Assembly: GCA_045592745.1 (NCBI GenBank) | Contig: JAZNVH010000005.1 | Location: forward strand, 1 to 21,701 | Direction of reading: 5' to 3' | DNA: 21,701 nucleotides | Source of the DNA: Aphodoplasma sp045592745 | GTDB lineage: Bacteria > Bacillota > Clostridia > UBA1381 > UMGS1253 | In this document: positions 7,792 to 15,610 of the stretch, piece after piece | How the letters are laid out: each line of letters begins with the position of its first letter | How positions within the stretch are numbered: position 1 is the first letter of the stretch | Made by a program: the position numbers and the translations under genes | Notes under the pieces: model-generated | Seen by the model: the letters and a program-made list of their open reading frames with translations, nothing else | Databases searched by the model: none | What the model was told of the DNA's origin: nothing

Positions 7792-8726
7792 TCTGCTTTC
7801 AGTCCTTTTTTTAAGTTTTCAAGGTTTTGGCGCATAAGTGAAATATACGTTTCGCCACGTTCATACTCCGTACGGCTTACGTTGTGGCACGAATGTAAAA
7901 GAAGTGCCTCGGCGTCTGCTTCTAATGCAATCTGGTCTGCGACGCTGTGATTTGACAGCTCTTCATAATAAACCGCGCCAATATTTTTTACTTTCATTTC
8001 ATCTATTATATTTGCAACAAGTTTCGCACTTGGCTCTGAATGTGAGGTGCACGAATCGTATGCGCTGATGTATTCAATACCATATCGCTTGGCAAAATAA
8101 TTCATCGCAAAACGTCCGCCAAACATAATTTTTTTTGTTTTTGAAGCATTTATCATATTTTCAAAATCACTATCAAGCGTTTCAAGTTCTGTAATATATG
8201 CGCTCGCGTTTTCTTTATATATCTGTGCATTTGCCGGGTCACATACTGTCAGCGCATCTAAAATGTTTTGCACCATTACTTGTGCGTTTAAAGGCGATGT
8301 CCAGATATGCGGGTCAAGATGATATGAGTGAGTATCGTGTGCGTGACTATGATTACTTTCGTCAAGAATAATGTTCTCCGACACATCTGCAACAGTTGTT
8401 TTTTCTGTATCAATGTCATTTATTATACCACTTGCCCAGCTTTCCATATATTTTCCGGTATATATAAATAAATCGGCATTTTTGATTTTTATAATATCAG
8501 CAGGGGAAGGCTCATATGTGTGCGATTCAACTCCAGGGGCTAAAAGCAATGTTACGTCGCAAAGCTCGCCTGTAATATTTTTTGTAAAATCATATGTTGC
8601 AAACAATGTGGTAACGATACTGATTTTTTCGTCGCTGTTTGTCTTTGGCTGTTGCAATGGTGTGCATCCGAAGCCTATAACAAGAAGAAAAGCACACAAA
8701 AAGACTGAAATAAATTTTTTTATCAT
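7788..8726 (-). CDS. znuA: Metal-binding lipoprotein of a ZnuA/MntA-type ABC transporter
   Basis: This 312-residue protein is a cluster A-I solute-binding protein. It has a lipoprotein signal (MIKKF, hydrophobic core, then IGFG before Cys21), so it is anchored outside the membrane. Visible metal ligands are His69 in SHTYEPSP and His140 in DPHIW. A His-rich loop (H126, H128, H130, H133, H136) suggests zinc. At the third usual ligand, where classical members have HDAF/HDAY, the sequence reads GGRFAMNYF, placing Arg205 there; nearby Cys226 or His229 might substitute. Start at ATG 8726: GGAGG lies just upstream, whereas the longer frame to 8753 adds an unlikely tail. The start overlaps the regulator stop as ATGA. 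Confidence 0.9.
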   Translation of the reverse strand: MIKKFISVFLCAFLLVIGFGCTPLQQPKTNSDEKISIVTTLFATYDFTKNITGELCDVTLLLAPGVESHTYEPSPADIIKIKNADLFIYTGKYMESWASGIINDIDTEKTTVADVSENIILDESNHSHAHDTHSYHLDPHIWTSPLNAQVMVQNILDALTVCDPANAQIYKENASAYITELETLDSDFENMINASKTKKIMFGGRFAMNYFAKRYGIEYISAYDSCTSHSEPSAKLVANIIDEMKVKNIGAVYYEELSNHSVADQIALEADAEALLLHSCHNVSRTEYERGETYISLMRQNLENLKKGLKAE

Positions 8727-9151
8727 AACGATGCCTCCGTTTGCTTGGCACAATTATCGCAAAGCCCGTATATAACCGTTTTTGTGTTATCTGCCACAAA
8801 GCCATGCTCGGATTTCATATGCATAAAAACATTGTCCATCATTTCGCAGTCAACATGAAGAAGGTGGTTACATTTTGTGCACTTAAAGTGATAGTGCATG
8901 TGACATGATGAATTATCATCGATGTATTCGTAGCATACGCTTTTTGAATTTGACACAAAATATTTGCGCACACGCCCTTCGTTTGCAAGCTTGTCCATAT
9001 ATCTGTATACAGTAGTTTTTCCAACGCTCGTGCCAAGAGATGAGAGCGCAAATGTAATGTCATCTACCGTAAGATGACGTGAGGCATTAGACTTTAAAAA
9101 ATTCAGAATCTGGTTTCTTTGTTTTGTATTATAACCGTTTTCATTTCTCAC
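8723..9151 (-). CDS. zur: Fur-family metalloregulator, Zur-like
   Basis: This 142-residue repressor has the Fur winged-helix domain (residues about 8-75, with GKTTVYRYMDKLANEGRV) and a C-terminal metal and dimer domain. Cys91/Cys94 and Cys131/Cys134 form the structural zinc site, and a histidine cluster (H84, H86, H88) precedes it in place of the usual HHH motif. It leads a metal-import operon, which points to Zur; PerR or Mur cannot be excluded. The start is GTG 9151, with AAGGTGA about nine bases upstream; the ATG two bases earlier runs straight into a stop. Coupled to znuA by a four-base overlap, so the operon is probably autoregulated. Confidence 0.87.
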   Translation of the reverse strand: MRNENGYNTKQRNQILNFLKSNASRHLTVDDITFALSSLGTSVGKTTVYRYMDKLANEGRVRKYFVSNSKSVCYEYIDDNSSCHMHYHFKCTKCNHLLHVDCEMMDNVFMHMKSEHGFVADNTKTVIYGLCDNCAKQTEASL

Positions 9152-9174
9152 ATTAAATCACCTTTTTGATATCA

Positions 9175-9215
9175 AATAATAAATTGAAACTGAATTTCAA
9201 TTTCAATTTATTATT
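9175..9215 (-). promoter_or_regulatory. Inverted-repeat operator of the zur-znu operon
   Basis: AATAATAAATTGAAA (9175-9189) is repeated perfectly inverted at 9201-9215 with an 11-base centre. Inside it, TGAAACT-G-AATTTCA (9185-9199) has the 7-1-7 layout of Fur-family boxes, with six of seven arm positions matching. It begins at the -10 box and covers the start of transcription, as expected of a repressor site. Confidence 0.75.
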
Positions 9216-9241
9216 ATACTATTATATCCCCAAAAAGTCAA
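9213..9241 (-). promoter_or_regulatory. Promoter of the zur-znu operon
   Basis: On the minus strand TTGACT (9236-9241), a 17-base spacer and a perfect TATAAT (9213-9218) form a strong promoter. The -10 box overlaps the outer end of the operator repeat by three bases. Confidence 0.75.
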
Positions 9242-9260
9242 TAAAATAACGCGAAAGTTA

Positions 9261-9289
9261 TTGCAAGTATACGCTTTGTTTGGTATAAT
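9261..9289 (+). promoter_or_regulatory. Promoter of the heparinase-like gene
   Basis: TTGCAA (9261-9266), a 17-base spacer and TATAAT (9284-9289) preceded by TGG, giving an extended -10 element. Transcription would start near 9296, about 47 bases before the ATG. It is back to back with the zur promoter. Confidence 0.7.
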
Positions 9290-9342
9290 GTTGGCGATGA
9301 AAATTTTTGAATTGCGAAATGTTATAAAAAAGGGGTATTTTT

Positions 9343-11340
9343 ATGATTTCGTTTAACAAGCAGGACGTGGAAAGAATAAGACGAATGGCAAAGGCTGAGC
9401 CAAAATATCTGGAAGGGCTTTTGGAGGAAGTAAAGGATGTTATGAACAAAATTTACGTTCAGCCAACGGCGCTTGCGACATGGTAGCATTATTACGTTTG
9501 CCCCAAGCATTCTGTATTGCTCGAGTTTGATTATTATGACAGCGAGCATTATGTGTGCCCTGTTGACGGAGAGGTTTTTACCGGCGAGCCATACTGCGGC
9601 GCTTGGTGGATGGCGGCGGTAAGCAAAACACTTAATGGCGCATATGACCTTGCTGTTTTATATATGATTACAGGTGATGAAAAATATTTAAATCGAGTAC
9701 ACGACATACTTATAGGTTATGCTGAAAAAATGCCATCATATGAAGTGCATGGAGATATCCCATACAATAAACCGGGAAGAATTGCGGCTCAGGTTTTGAC
9801 AGATTCGGGATTGCTTATTCCTTTGGTACAGGCGTATGATATAACAAAGGATACGTTTACAAAAGAGGAGCAAGAGCTTATTGAAAATGATTTGTTTTTA
9901 ATTGGCGCAGATCATCTTATGACACACTTTACCGACCAGATTCATAACCACGAGGCATGGATTGGTGCGGCAATTGGCATGATAGGTGTTGCACTTGAAA
10001 ATGATGAGCTTGTGAACTTTGCGTTTGAAAGAAAATACGGTCTTAAATATCAGCTTGACAATGCTGTTCATGAAGACGGAATGTGGTTTGAGGGTACAAT
10101 AGGTTACCATTTTTATGCAATTTCTGCATTTTTGTGTTTTGAAAAGTTTGCCCGTTATACAAAATACAGCTTATTTGCTGATAAAAAATATGGTGCGGTT
10201 TTAAAGAAAATGCTCGAACTTCCGTTAAAATTCGTTGATGGTGATGGTATATTCCCGTCGATTAACGATGGTGGTAAAGCGGTGGGAACTCATCTGGGAG
10301 AGAAACGTAAAAGTTATGAGTATGCGTATTCGTATTTTAAATCGGAGAAGCTTTTAAAGTGTATTACAATGGGGTTAAAAGAGGGCGACAGAATAAATCT
10401 TGAAGCACTTTTATATGGCGAAGAAACATTTCCAAATCCACCAAAACATGAAATTAAAAACTATGGCGGCAATGTGTTCGGAAGTATTGGTATTGTTCAT
10501 GGTTCTGATAAAAGAAGCCTTGTATTCAAAGCAAGTCCATATGGCGGTGAGCACGACCACTATGACCGCCTTGGTATAGGTTTTTATGCGTTTGGCAAGG
10601 ACGTTTGTGCTGACCTTGGCACGTGCCGTTATGGTGCTCCGCTTCATTATGGGTATTATAAAAATACAGCGAGCCATAACACTGTTTGTATAAATGGTGA
10701 TAATATGCCTGCGGGGAAAATTCTTTATTCAAAATTTGAGGAAAATGGAAAAGAGGCTGTCTTTGACGGTGCGGTAGCGTGGAAAGACGGCGTAAGCGAT
10801 ATGCCTGACAGCTTTGTTATAAAACAGTGGTGCGACGAAAGCTATGAGGGCGCAACAATGAAGCGCAGAATATATTGGTTTGACAAATATTTTGCAGATG
10901 TGTTTAGTGTGGAGTCTGATAATGAATTAAATAAGGACTGGACGCTGCATATACATGGAGAGTCTATAAATAAGCCACAAAACACAGAAAAGATTGGAAA
11001 ACTCGCGGACGATACAAAACCGCAATCGCATTTAAGTGATATAAGCATGATTAAAGGCAAGGGTATTATGCGTTTTGACTATGACTGTGGCGAATGTACG
11101 CTTTCGGTTTATTCGGTTGCTTCGGATAAAGATATTATCTTTGCAAAAGGGCCAAACAATCCGTCGACTGATGAAGTGTCATATATCATAGAGCGCACAA
11201 ATGCAAAAAATGTTACATACATAAATGTTGTTGAGGCTTATCAGGGTGACTCTGTTGTGGAAAGTGTAGAGTACGTTGGTGATAAGCTTATAATTTGTGA
11301 AAAGGACGGCGAAAAACGCGAGATAAGCACACAAATATGA
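9343..11340 (+). CDS. Heparinase II/III-family polysaccharide lyase, interrupted by an in-frame TAG
   Basis: The full frame has 665 codons before its stop, with one internal TAG at codon 48 (9484-9486). The start ATG 9343 has AAGGGG upstream. After the TAG the frame continues unbroken as HYYVCP, EFDYYDSEHYVCP and FTGEPY, the usual N-terminal pattern of these lyases. A helical toroid domain follows with an NHEAW motif (202-206) and GYHFY (254-258), where related lyases carry catalytic Asn, His and Tyr. The beta-sandwich heparinase II/III domain has GEHDHYDR (402-409) and later SHNTV. There is no signal peptide, suggesting cleavage of imported uronic-acid oligosaccharides in the cytoplasm. The TAG may be a nonsense mutation (the gene then being a young pseudogene), a sequencing error or readthrough. 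Downstream dtd is 18 bases away. Confidence 0.75.
9484..9486 (+). other. In-frame amber codon within the heparinase-like gene
   Basis: The sequence reads TGG TAG CAT TAT TAC between the conserved W and HYYVCP. Both sides are in one frame without an indel. From my memory of the family a small residue such as Ser usually fills this position, and TCG to TAG would be a single base change. Three other genes here (ending at 6178, 15552 and 17921) use TAG as their normal stop. Confidence 0.85.
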
Positions 11341-11358
11341 TAAAAGCGGGGGCTTAAT

Positions 11359-11799
11359 ATGAGGGCGGTAGTGCAAAGGGTAAAACACGCAAGCGTTACA
11401 ATTGATGAAAAAGTTGTATCAAAAATAGACAATGGTTTTCTGATTTTGCTTGGCGTTTGCGAAGATGACAGTGAAAAAGATGCCGAATATCTGGCAAAGA
11501 AGTGCTGCGGTATGCGAATTTTTGAAGATGAGGAAGGGAAAATGAACCTGTCTGTAAAAGATGTGGGCGGTTCATTTTTGACAGTGTCAAATTTTACACT
11601 TTACGCAGATTGCAAAAAGGGAAACAGGCCGAGTTTTGTTTCGGCTGCGCGTCCTGAAAAGGCAATACCTTTGTATGAAAAATTTGTCTCGTGTGTGCGC
11701 GAAAACGGAGTCGAGTGTCAAACGGGGGAGTTTGGCGCAGATATGAAGGTTGAGCTTTTAAATGACGGCCCTGTGACAATTGTTATGGAAAGTGTGTGA
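11359..11799 (+). CDS. dtd: D-aminoacyl-tRNA deacylase
   Basis: This 146-residue cytoplasmic enzyme removes D-amino acids (and glycine from tRNA-Ala) wrongly attached to tRNA. It shows the family motifs MRAVVQRV at the N terminus, NFTLYADCKKGNRPSF (usually SQFTL...GNRPSF), which holds the active-site region, and LLNDGPVT with the cross-subunit Gly-Pro cis motif. Length is normal. The start ATG 11359 follows a G-rich stretch GCGGGGG. It lies 18 bases after the heparinase-like gene and is probably cotranscribed. No terminator is visible before the riboswitch promoter. Confidence 0.95.
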   Translation: MRAVVQRVKHASVTIDEKVVSKIDNGFLILLGVCEDDSEKDAEYLAKKCCGMRIFEDEEGKMNLSVKDVGGSFLTVSNFTLYADCKKGNRPSFVSAARPEKAIPLYEKFVSCVRENGVECQTGEFGADMKVELLNDGPVTIVMESV

Positions 11800-11825
11800 A
11801 AAAACAATTAATTATGAAAAAATGT

Positions 11826-11854
11826 TTGACACATACGTTCTTTCGTGGTATTAT
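11826..11854 (+). promoter_or_regulatory. Promoter of the lysine biosynthesis operon
   Basis: A perfect TTGACA (11826-11831), a 17-base spacer and TATTAT (11849-11854). Transcription would start near 11861, about 20 bases before the riboswitch. Confidence 0.75.
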
Positions 11855-11879
11855 ATGCTTATAGTGAATAGATTTTATG

Positions 11880-12047
11880 TTGATAGAGGCGCACTTTTCA
11901 TCAGTAACGCGTAAGAAGGTAGGCGATATACCGTGGTGCTGCGCGTGAAAGGGGACGGTGCCGAAGAATGCCGTGAGTCGTAGCGGCATATCTGGATGTA
12001 TGGTTAAGAGCCATATGTTTGTCACCTGTATGGTGGAGTGCTATCTG
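11880..12047 (+). promoter_or_regulatory. Lysine riboswitch (L box) aptamer
   Basis: The P1 helix is GATAG (11882-11886) with CTATC (12041-12045). Conserved blocks of the lysine aptamer follow in order: AGAGGCGC (11885-11892), the CATCAGTAACGCG stretch, GAAAGGGGACGG, then GCCGAAGAATGCCG, and GGAGTGCTATC closing P1. This matches the L-box pattern known from the lysC leader of Bacillus. Lysine binding stabilises P1 and allows the downstream terminator to form. It precedes asd-dapA-dapB, exactly the expected targets. Confidence 0.92.
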
Positions 12048-12083
12048 CACAATAATCGGGCATAGTATAATGTGCTTGTGATT

Positions 12084-12113
12084 GGCAGCGGCGCTCTGCG
12101 TTGTTGCCTTTTT
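12084..12113 (+). terminator. Riboswitch-controlled terminator upstream of asd
   Basis: Bases 12084-12108 fold into an 11-bp hairpin with loop TCT (starting GGCAGC, ending TTGCC; three G-U pairs), followed by TTTTT (12109-12113). It lies 38 bases after the aptamer and 78 bases before asd, the place expected for the expression platform. Confidence 0.85.
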
Positions 12114-12191
12114 AAATGCAACGCACACAGATAAAATGTCTATTACATAAAATTAAAATCAGAAACAACAAAAAAGGAGTTTGATTTAGTA

Positions 12192-13271
12192 ATGAAACAG
12201 TATAACGTAGCAATAATTGGCGCAACAGGAATGGTTGGCCAGCGCTTTATAAGCCTTCTTGACAAGCATCCGTGGTTTAATATAAAGGTGCTTGCGGCTT
12301 CAACAAGAAGTGCGGGTAAAAAATATAAAGACGCTGTGGGCAACCGCTGGGCAATGAAAACAGCCCTTCCCGAAAGCGTTGCTGATATGGTAGTTATGGA
12401 TGCAACCGAAGATAAGGCAAAGATTGCATCTATGGTTGATTTTGCGTTTTGCGCAGTTGATATGAAAAAGGATGAAATCCGTGCGCTTGAAGAGGAGTAT
12501 GCAAAGCTTGAGTGCCCGATTATGTCAAATAACTCGGCACACAGACATACAGATGACGTTCCAATGATTATTCCTGAAATAAATGATGAGCATGCACAGA
12601 TTATTGAGTCGCAGAAAAAACGTCTTGGTACAAAGCGTGGTTTTATAGCAGTAAAGTCAAACTGCTCAATCCAGAGCTATGTTCCTGCTCTTCATCCGCT
12701 TAAAAAGTATGGCATAAAAGAGGTTGTTGCTTGCACATATCAGGCTATTTCGGGCGCAGGCAAAACATTTGAAACATGGCCTGAGATGGTTGATAACCTT
12801 ATTCCGTACATAGGCGGCGAGGAAGAGAAGAGCGAAAAAGAGCCTATGAAGGTATGGGGTAAAATTGTTGGTGACAAAATTGTTGATGCAACAGAACCGA
12901 AAATCACTACACAGTGCCTTCGTGTACCTGTATCTGATGGTCATACTGCTGCAGTGTTTGTGAATTTTGAGAATAAACCTTCAATTGACGAAATTAAGGA
13001 TGCGTGGAAGAATTATTCAGGTGCTCCGCAAGAGCTTGAGCTTCCTTCTGCACCAAAACAGTTCCTTAACTATTTTGAAGAGGACAACAGACCGCAGGCA
13101 AAGCTTGACAGAGATTTGGAGGGCGGTATGGCTGTATCAATCGGCAGACTTCGTGAGGACAGCGTATATGACTATAAATTTGTATCGCTTTCACACAACA
13201 CATTAAGAGGTGCTGCAGGTGGTGCTGTATTGATGGCAGAGCTTCTTGCTGCAAAGGGATATTTTGATTGA
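12192..13271 (+). CDS. asd: Aspartate-semialdehyde dehydrogenase
   Basis: This 359-residue enzyme reduces aspartyl phosphate to aspartate semialdehyde with NADPH, the branch point to lysine, threonine and methionine. It has the NADP-binding GATGMVGQRF (10-19), the catalytic SNCS with Cys158, the QAISGAGK segment (184-191), Arg244 and the general acid-base His251. The length and the long form of these motifs fit the archaeal/fungal-type subfamily, which also occurs in Clostridia, rather than the shorter E. coli type. AAGGAG sits about 12 bases before ATG 12192. First gene after the lysine riboswitch. Confidence 0.95.
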   Translation: MKQYNVAIIGATGMVGQRFISLLDKHPWFNIKVLAASTRSAGKKYKDAVGNRWAMKTALPESVADMVVMDATEDKAKIASMVDFAFCAVDMKKDEIRALEEEYAKLECPIMSNNSAHRHTDDVPMIIPEINDEHAQIIESQKKRLGTKRGFIAVKSNCSIQSYVPALHPLKKYGIKEVVACTYQAISGAGKTFETWPEMVDNLIPYIGGEEEKSEKEPMKVWGKIVGDKIVDATEPKITTQCLRVPVSDGHTAAVFVNFENKPSIDEIKDAWKNYSGAPQELELPSAPKQFLNYFEEDNRPQAKLDRDLEGGMAVSIGRLREDSVYDYKFVSLSHNTLRGAAGGAVLMAELLAAKGYFD

Positions 13272-13359
13272 TTTTATACAATGAAAAAACCATGCGTGCA
13301 TATAATGTAATACGAAAGCATTATAATTTGGCTTTTAAAATAAAAAAGGAGAGATTATC

Positions 13360-14247
13360 ATGAAGAAACCTATCTTCACAGGTTCAGGTGTTGCGATTGT
13401 TACACCTTTTACAGAAAATGGTGTAGATTTTGATAAGCTTGGCGAACTTATAGAATTTCATGTTGAAAACAAAACTGATGCAATTATAATATGCGGTACT
13501 ACAGGCGAGGCATCGACTATGCCCGATGAGGAGCATCTTAGCGTTATTGAGTATGCAGTAAAAAAGACAGCAGGACGTATACCTGTAATTGCAGGTACCG
13601 GCTCAAATGATACGCCTCATGCGATAAGACTTTCACAGGCTGCCGAAAAGCTTGGCTGTGACGGGCTTTTGATTGTGACTCCGTACTATAATAAAACAAC
13701 ACAAAAGGGACTTTATCTTCATTATAAAGCTATTGCCGAGAGCGTTAATATTCCAATTATACTCTACAATGTTCCCGGAAGAACAAAGATGTCTTTTGCG
13801 ATAGATACACTTCAAAAGCTTGCAAAAATTGACAACATCGTTGCTATAAAAGAGGCGAGCGGTGATATCGCTTATCTTTCGAAGGTAGCTGCAAATGTAG
13901 GCGAGCTTGCGATTTATTCGGGAAATGATGACATGGTTGTACCAACACTTTCTGTTGGTGGACTTGGTGTAATATCCGTTGCGGCAAATATTATTCCAAA
14001 GGATATGCATGATATGTGTCAGCTTTATTTTGACGGCAAGGTAAAAGAGTCGGCGAAACTACAGCTTGATGCACTTGATTTGATTGATAAATTGTTTATA
14101 GAAGTAAATCCGATACCGGTTAAAAATGCAATGAATATGCTTGGATATGGTGTTGGGCCACTTCGTATGCCACTTTGCGACCTTGAGGACAAAAATGCTG
14201 ATGCTGTTAAAGCATCGCTTGTCGCTTATGGTCTGGAGGTAAAATAA
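13360..14247 (+). CDS. dapA: 4-hydroxy-tetrahydrodipicolinate synthase
   Basis: This 295-residue lyase condenses aspartate semialdehyde with pyruvate, the first committed step to diaminopimelate and lysine. The catalytic set is complete and shifted by three from E. coli numbering: Thr47-Thr48 in GTTGE, Tyr110, Tyr136 and Arg141 in YNVPGRT, and the Schiff-base Lys164 in AIKEASGD. AAAAAGGAG lies just ahead of the ATG. An 88-base gap after asd shows a small inverted repeat but no terminator, so cotranscription is likely. Confidence 0.96.
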   Translation: MKKPIFTGSGVAIVTPFTENGVDFDKLGELIEFHVENKTDAIIICGTTGEASTMPDEEHLSVIEYAVKKTAGRIPVIAGTGSNDTPHAIRLSQAAEKLGCDGLLIVTPYYNKTTQKGLYLHYKAIAESVNIPIILYNVPGRTKMSFAIDTLQKLAKIDNIVAIKEASGDIAYLSKVAANVGELAIYSGNDDMVVPTLSVGGLGVISVAANIIPKDMHDMCQLYFDGKVKESAKLQLDALDLIDKLFIEVNPIPVKNAMNMLGYGVGPLRMPLCDLEDKNADAVKASLVAYGLEVK

Positions 14248-14295
14248 AACCTGCAAAACAGGGGCATAATACATAAAGATAATGGAGTTATAAAT

Positions 14296-15054
14296 ATGGT
14301 AAGAGTTATACTTAGTGGTGCAAACGGAAAAATGGGCAGAGTTATTTCGCGCATTGTATCCGAAACAGAGGATGTGTGTATCGTTGCAGGTGTTGATATA
14401 AATGATGAGCCTGCAAGTGATTTTCCGGTTTATAAAGAAATTTTTGAGGTACGAGAAGAGGCGGACGTTATAATTGACTTTTCGCATCCGGCGTGCCTTG
14501 AAAGTGTTCTTGACTATTCGTGCAAGAAAAACATTCCTTCGGTAATTGCTACCACAGGACTTAGTGAAAGTCAAAAAGAGCTTATAAAAAAGACATCTAA
14601 TAAGGTGGCTGTGTTTTTCTCGGCTAATATGAGCCTTGGTGTAAATCTTATAATTGACCTCGCAAAACGTGCTGCAAAGATTTTGGAGGGAAATTTTGAT
14701 GTTGAAATTATCGAGCGCCACCATAACCAGAAAATTGATGCACCAAGCGGAACAGCACTTGCGATAGCTGATGAAATTTCGAGTGTTCTTAGTGAGGTGC
14801 CTGCGTATGTGTATGACAGACATTCACAGCGAAAAAAACGTACAAAGACAGAAATAGGGCTTCACTCTGTTCGCGGTGGCACCATAGTAGGCGACCATGA
14901 GATTATATTTGCAGGTACAGACGAGGTTATAGAAATTTCGCATCATGCGGCCTCAAAAGAGGTGTTTGCAGTAGGTGCTGTGCGTGCGGCGCAGTTTATT
15001 TGCAAAATGAAGCCCGGACTTTACAGCATGAGTGATTTGGTTTCAAGCCTTTGA
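14296..15054 (+). CDS. dapB: 4-hydroxy-tetrahydrodipicolinate reductase
   Basis: This 252-residue reductase performs the second step of the diaminopimelate branch. It has the nucleotide-binding GANGKMGR (8-15), the family signature ERHHNQKIDAPSGTA (140-154) with His142, His143 and Lys146 at the active site, and the C-terminal GEHEI/GDHEI-type segment VGDHEIIFAG. TGGAG precedes ATG 14296. It follows dapA by 48 bases. No later dap gene is in the window. Confidence 0.96.
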   Translation: MVRVILSGANGKMGRVISRIVSETEDVCIVAGVDINDEPASDFPVYKEIFEVREEADVIIDFSHPACLESVLDYSCKKNIPSVIATTGLSESQKELIKKTSNKVAVFFSANMSLGVNLIIDLAKRAAKILEGNFDVEIIERHHNQKIDAPSGTALAIADEISSVLSEVPAYVYDRHSQRKKRTKTEIGLHSVRGGTIVGDHEIIFAGTDEVIEISHHAASKEVFAVGAVRAAQFICKMKPGLYSMSDLVSSL

Positions 15055-15084
15055 TGGCTTATATATAAAAAGGCGGTATCTTTT

Positions 15085-15552
15085 ATGAAAATTGTTGATA
15101 CAGTTTTCACACATGATAATGTGATAATTGTCACGATTGATAAACTGCCTAATGAAAAAGACACACTTGCAAAGGTGTTTGATGTTATTACACAGTATAA
15201 AATCAATGTTGATATGATTTCGTGCCTTCATTCGTGCAAGAGGGAGCTGTGTATATCATTTAGTACATATAAGGGTGAAATTGATTCTCTTATGAAAGCA
15301 ATTAAGACTCTCAAAACCATCTTCAATGGTGCGGTGACACATATTTGCGGTGCAAATGCAAAGATTGTTTTAAGAGGAAAAATGGAAAGTGAAAGAGGTA
15401 TTGCTGCAAGGGTATTTAACGTGCTTGGTGAAAATGGGGTCGAAATAAGGCTTATTACGACGAGCATTAATGAAATTTCGCTTGTTGTTGCCGAAAGTGA
15501 CGAGGATACTGCTCTTGGTGCGCTTTGCAAAGAATTTGACGGGGAGTTATAG
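15085..15552 (+). CDS. Free-standing tandem ACT-domain protein resembling the aspartokinase regulatory domain
   Basis: This 155-residue protein looks like the C-terminal regulatory part of aspartate kinase, without the kinase. The first ACT unit is about residues 10-70 (with LAKVFDVITQYKINVDMIS), the second about 85-150 (GIAARVFNVLGENGVEIRLITT followed by NEISLVVAE), the pattern that binds lysine or threonine in aspartokinases. The gene starts with its own ATG behind AAAGGCGG and has only 30 bases before it, so no broken kinase gene is hidden there. Being in the lysine operon, it may sense lysine and act on a separately encoded aspartokinase; this is inference. It ends with TAG. Confidence 0.8.
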   Translation: MKIVDTVFTHDNVIIVTIDKLPNEKDTLAKVFDVITQYKINVDMISCLHSCKRELCISFSTYKGEIDSLMKAIKTLKTIFNGAVTHICGANAKIVLRGKMESERGIAARVFNVLGENGVEIRLITTSINEISLVVAESDEDTALGALCKEFDGEL

Positions 15553-15610
15553 CTGCCTGTTTTGCTTTTGTAGAAAAAGTTTTGCGCTAACGCTAAAAGG
15601 AGAAAAGTGT

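Noticed and set aside
9484..9486. Amber codon read as pyrrolysine or as a sense codon throughout this genome
   Set aside because: Three other genes in the window end in TAG without extension of homology, and no pyl genes are seen; a mutation or sequence error is simpler.
12097..12125. Possible alternative pairing TGCGTTG (12097-12103) with CAACGCA (12119-12125) that could compete with the riboswitch terminator
   Set aside because: It is only seven pairs across a 15-base loop, lies downstream of the terminator U-tract, so it would form too late to act as an antiterminator, and I cannot show its conservation.
13301..13325. Small inverted repeat TATAATG/CATTATA between asd and dapA
   Set aside because: Seven AT-rich pairs with an 11-base loop and no T-run; too weak for a terminator and likely chance.
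14059..14823. A 254-codon open frame on the minus strand across dapA and dapB
   Set aside because: It is antisense to two genes with complete catalytic motifs, has a low-complexity basic translation without recognisable domains, and no ribosome site or promoter was found.
15470..15610. N-terminal extension of the aldo/keto reductase inside the ACT gene
   Set aside because: The translation is unlike the family and ATG 15611 carries a clear AAAAGGAGAA ribosome site.
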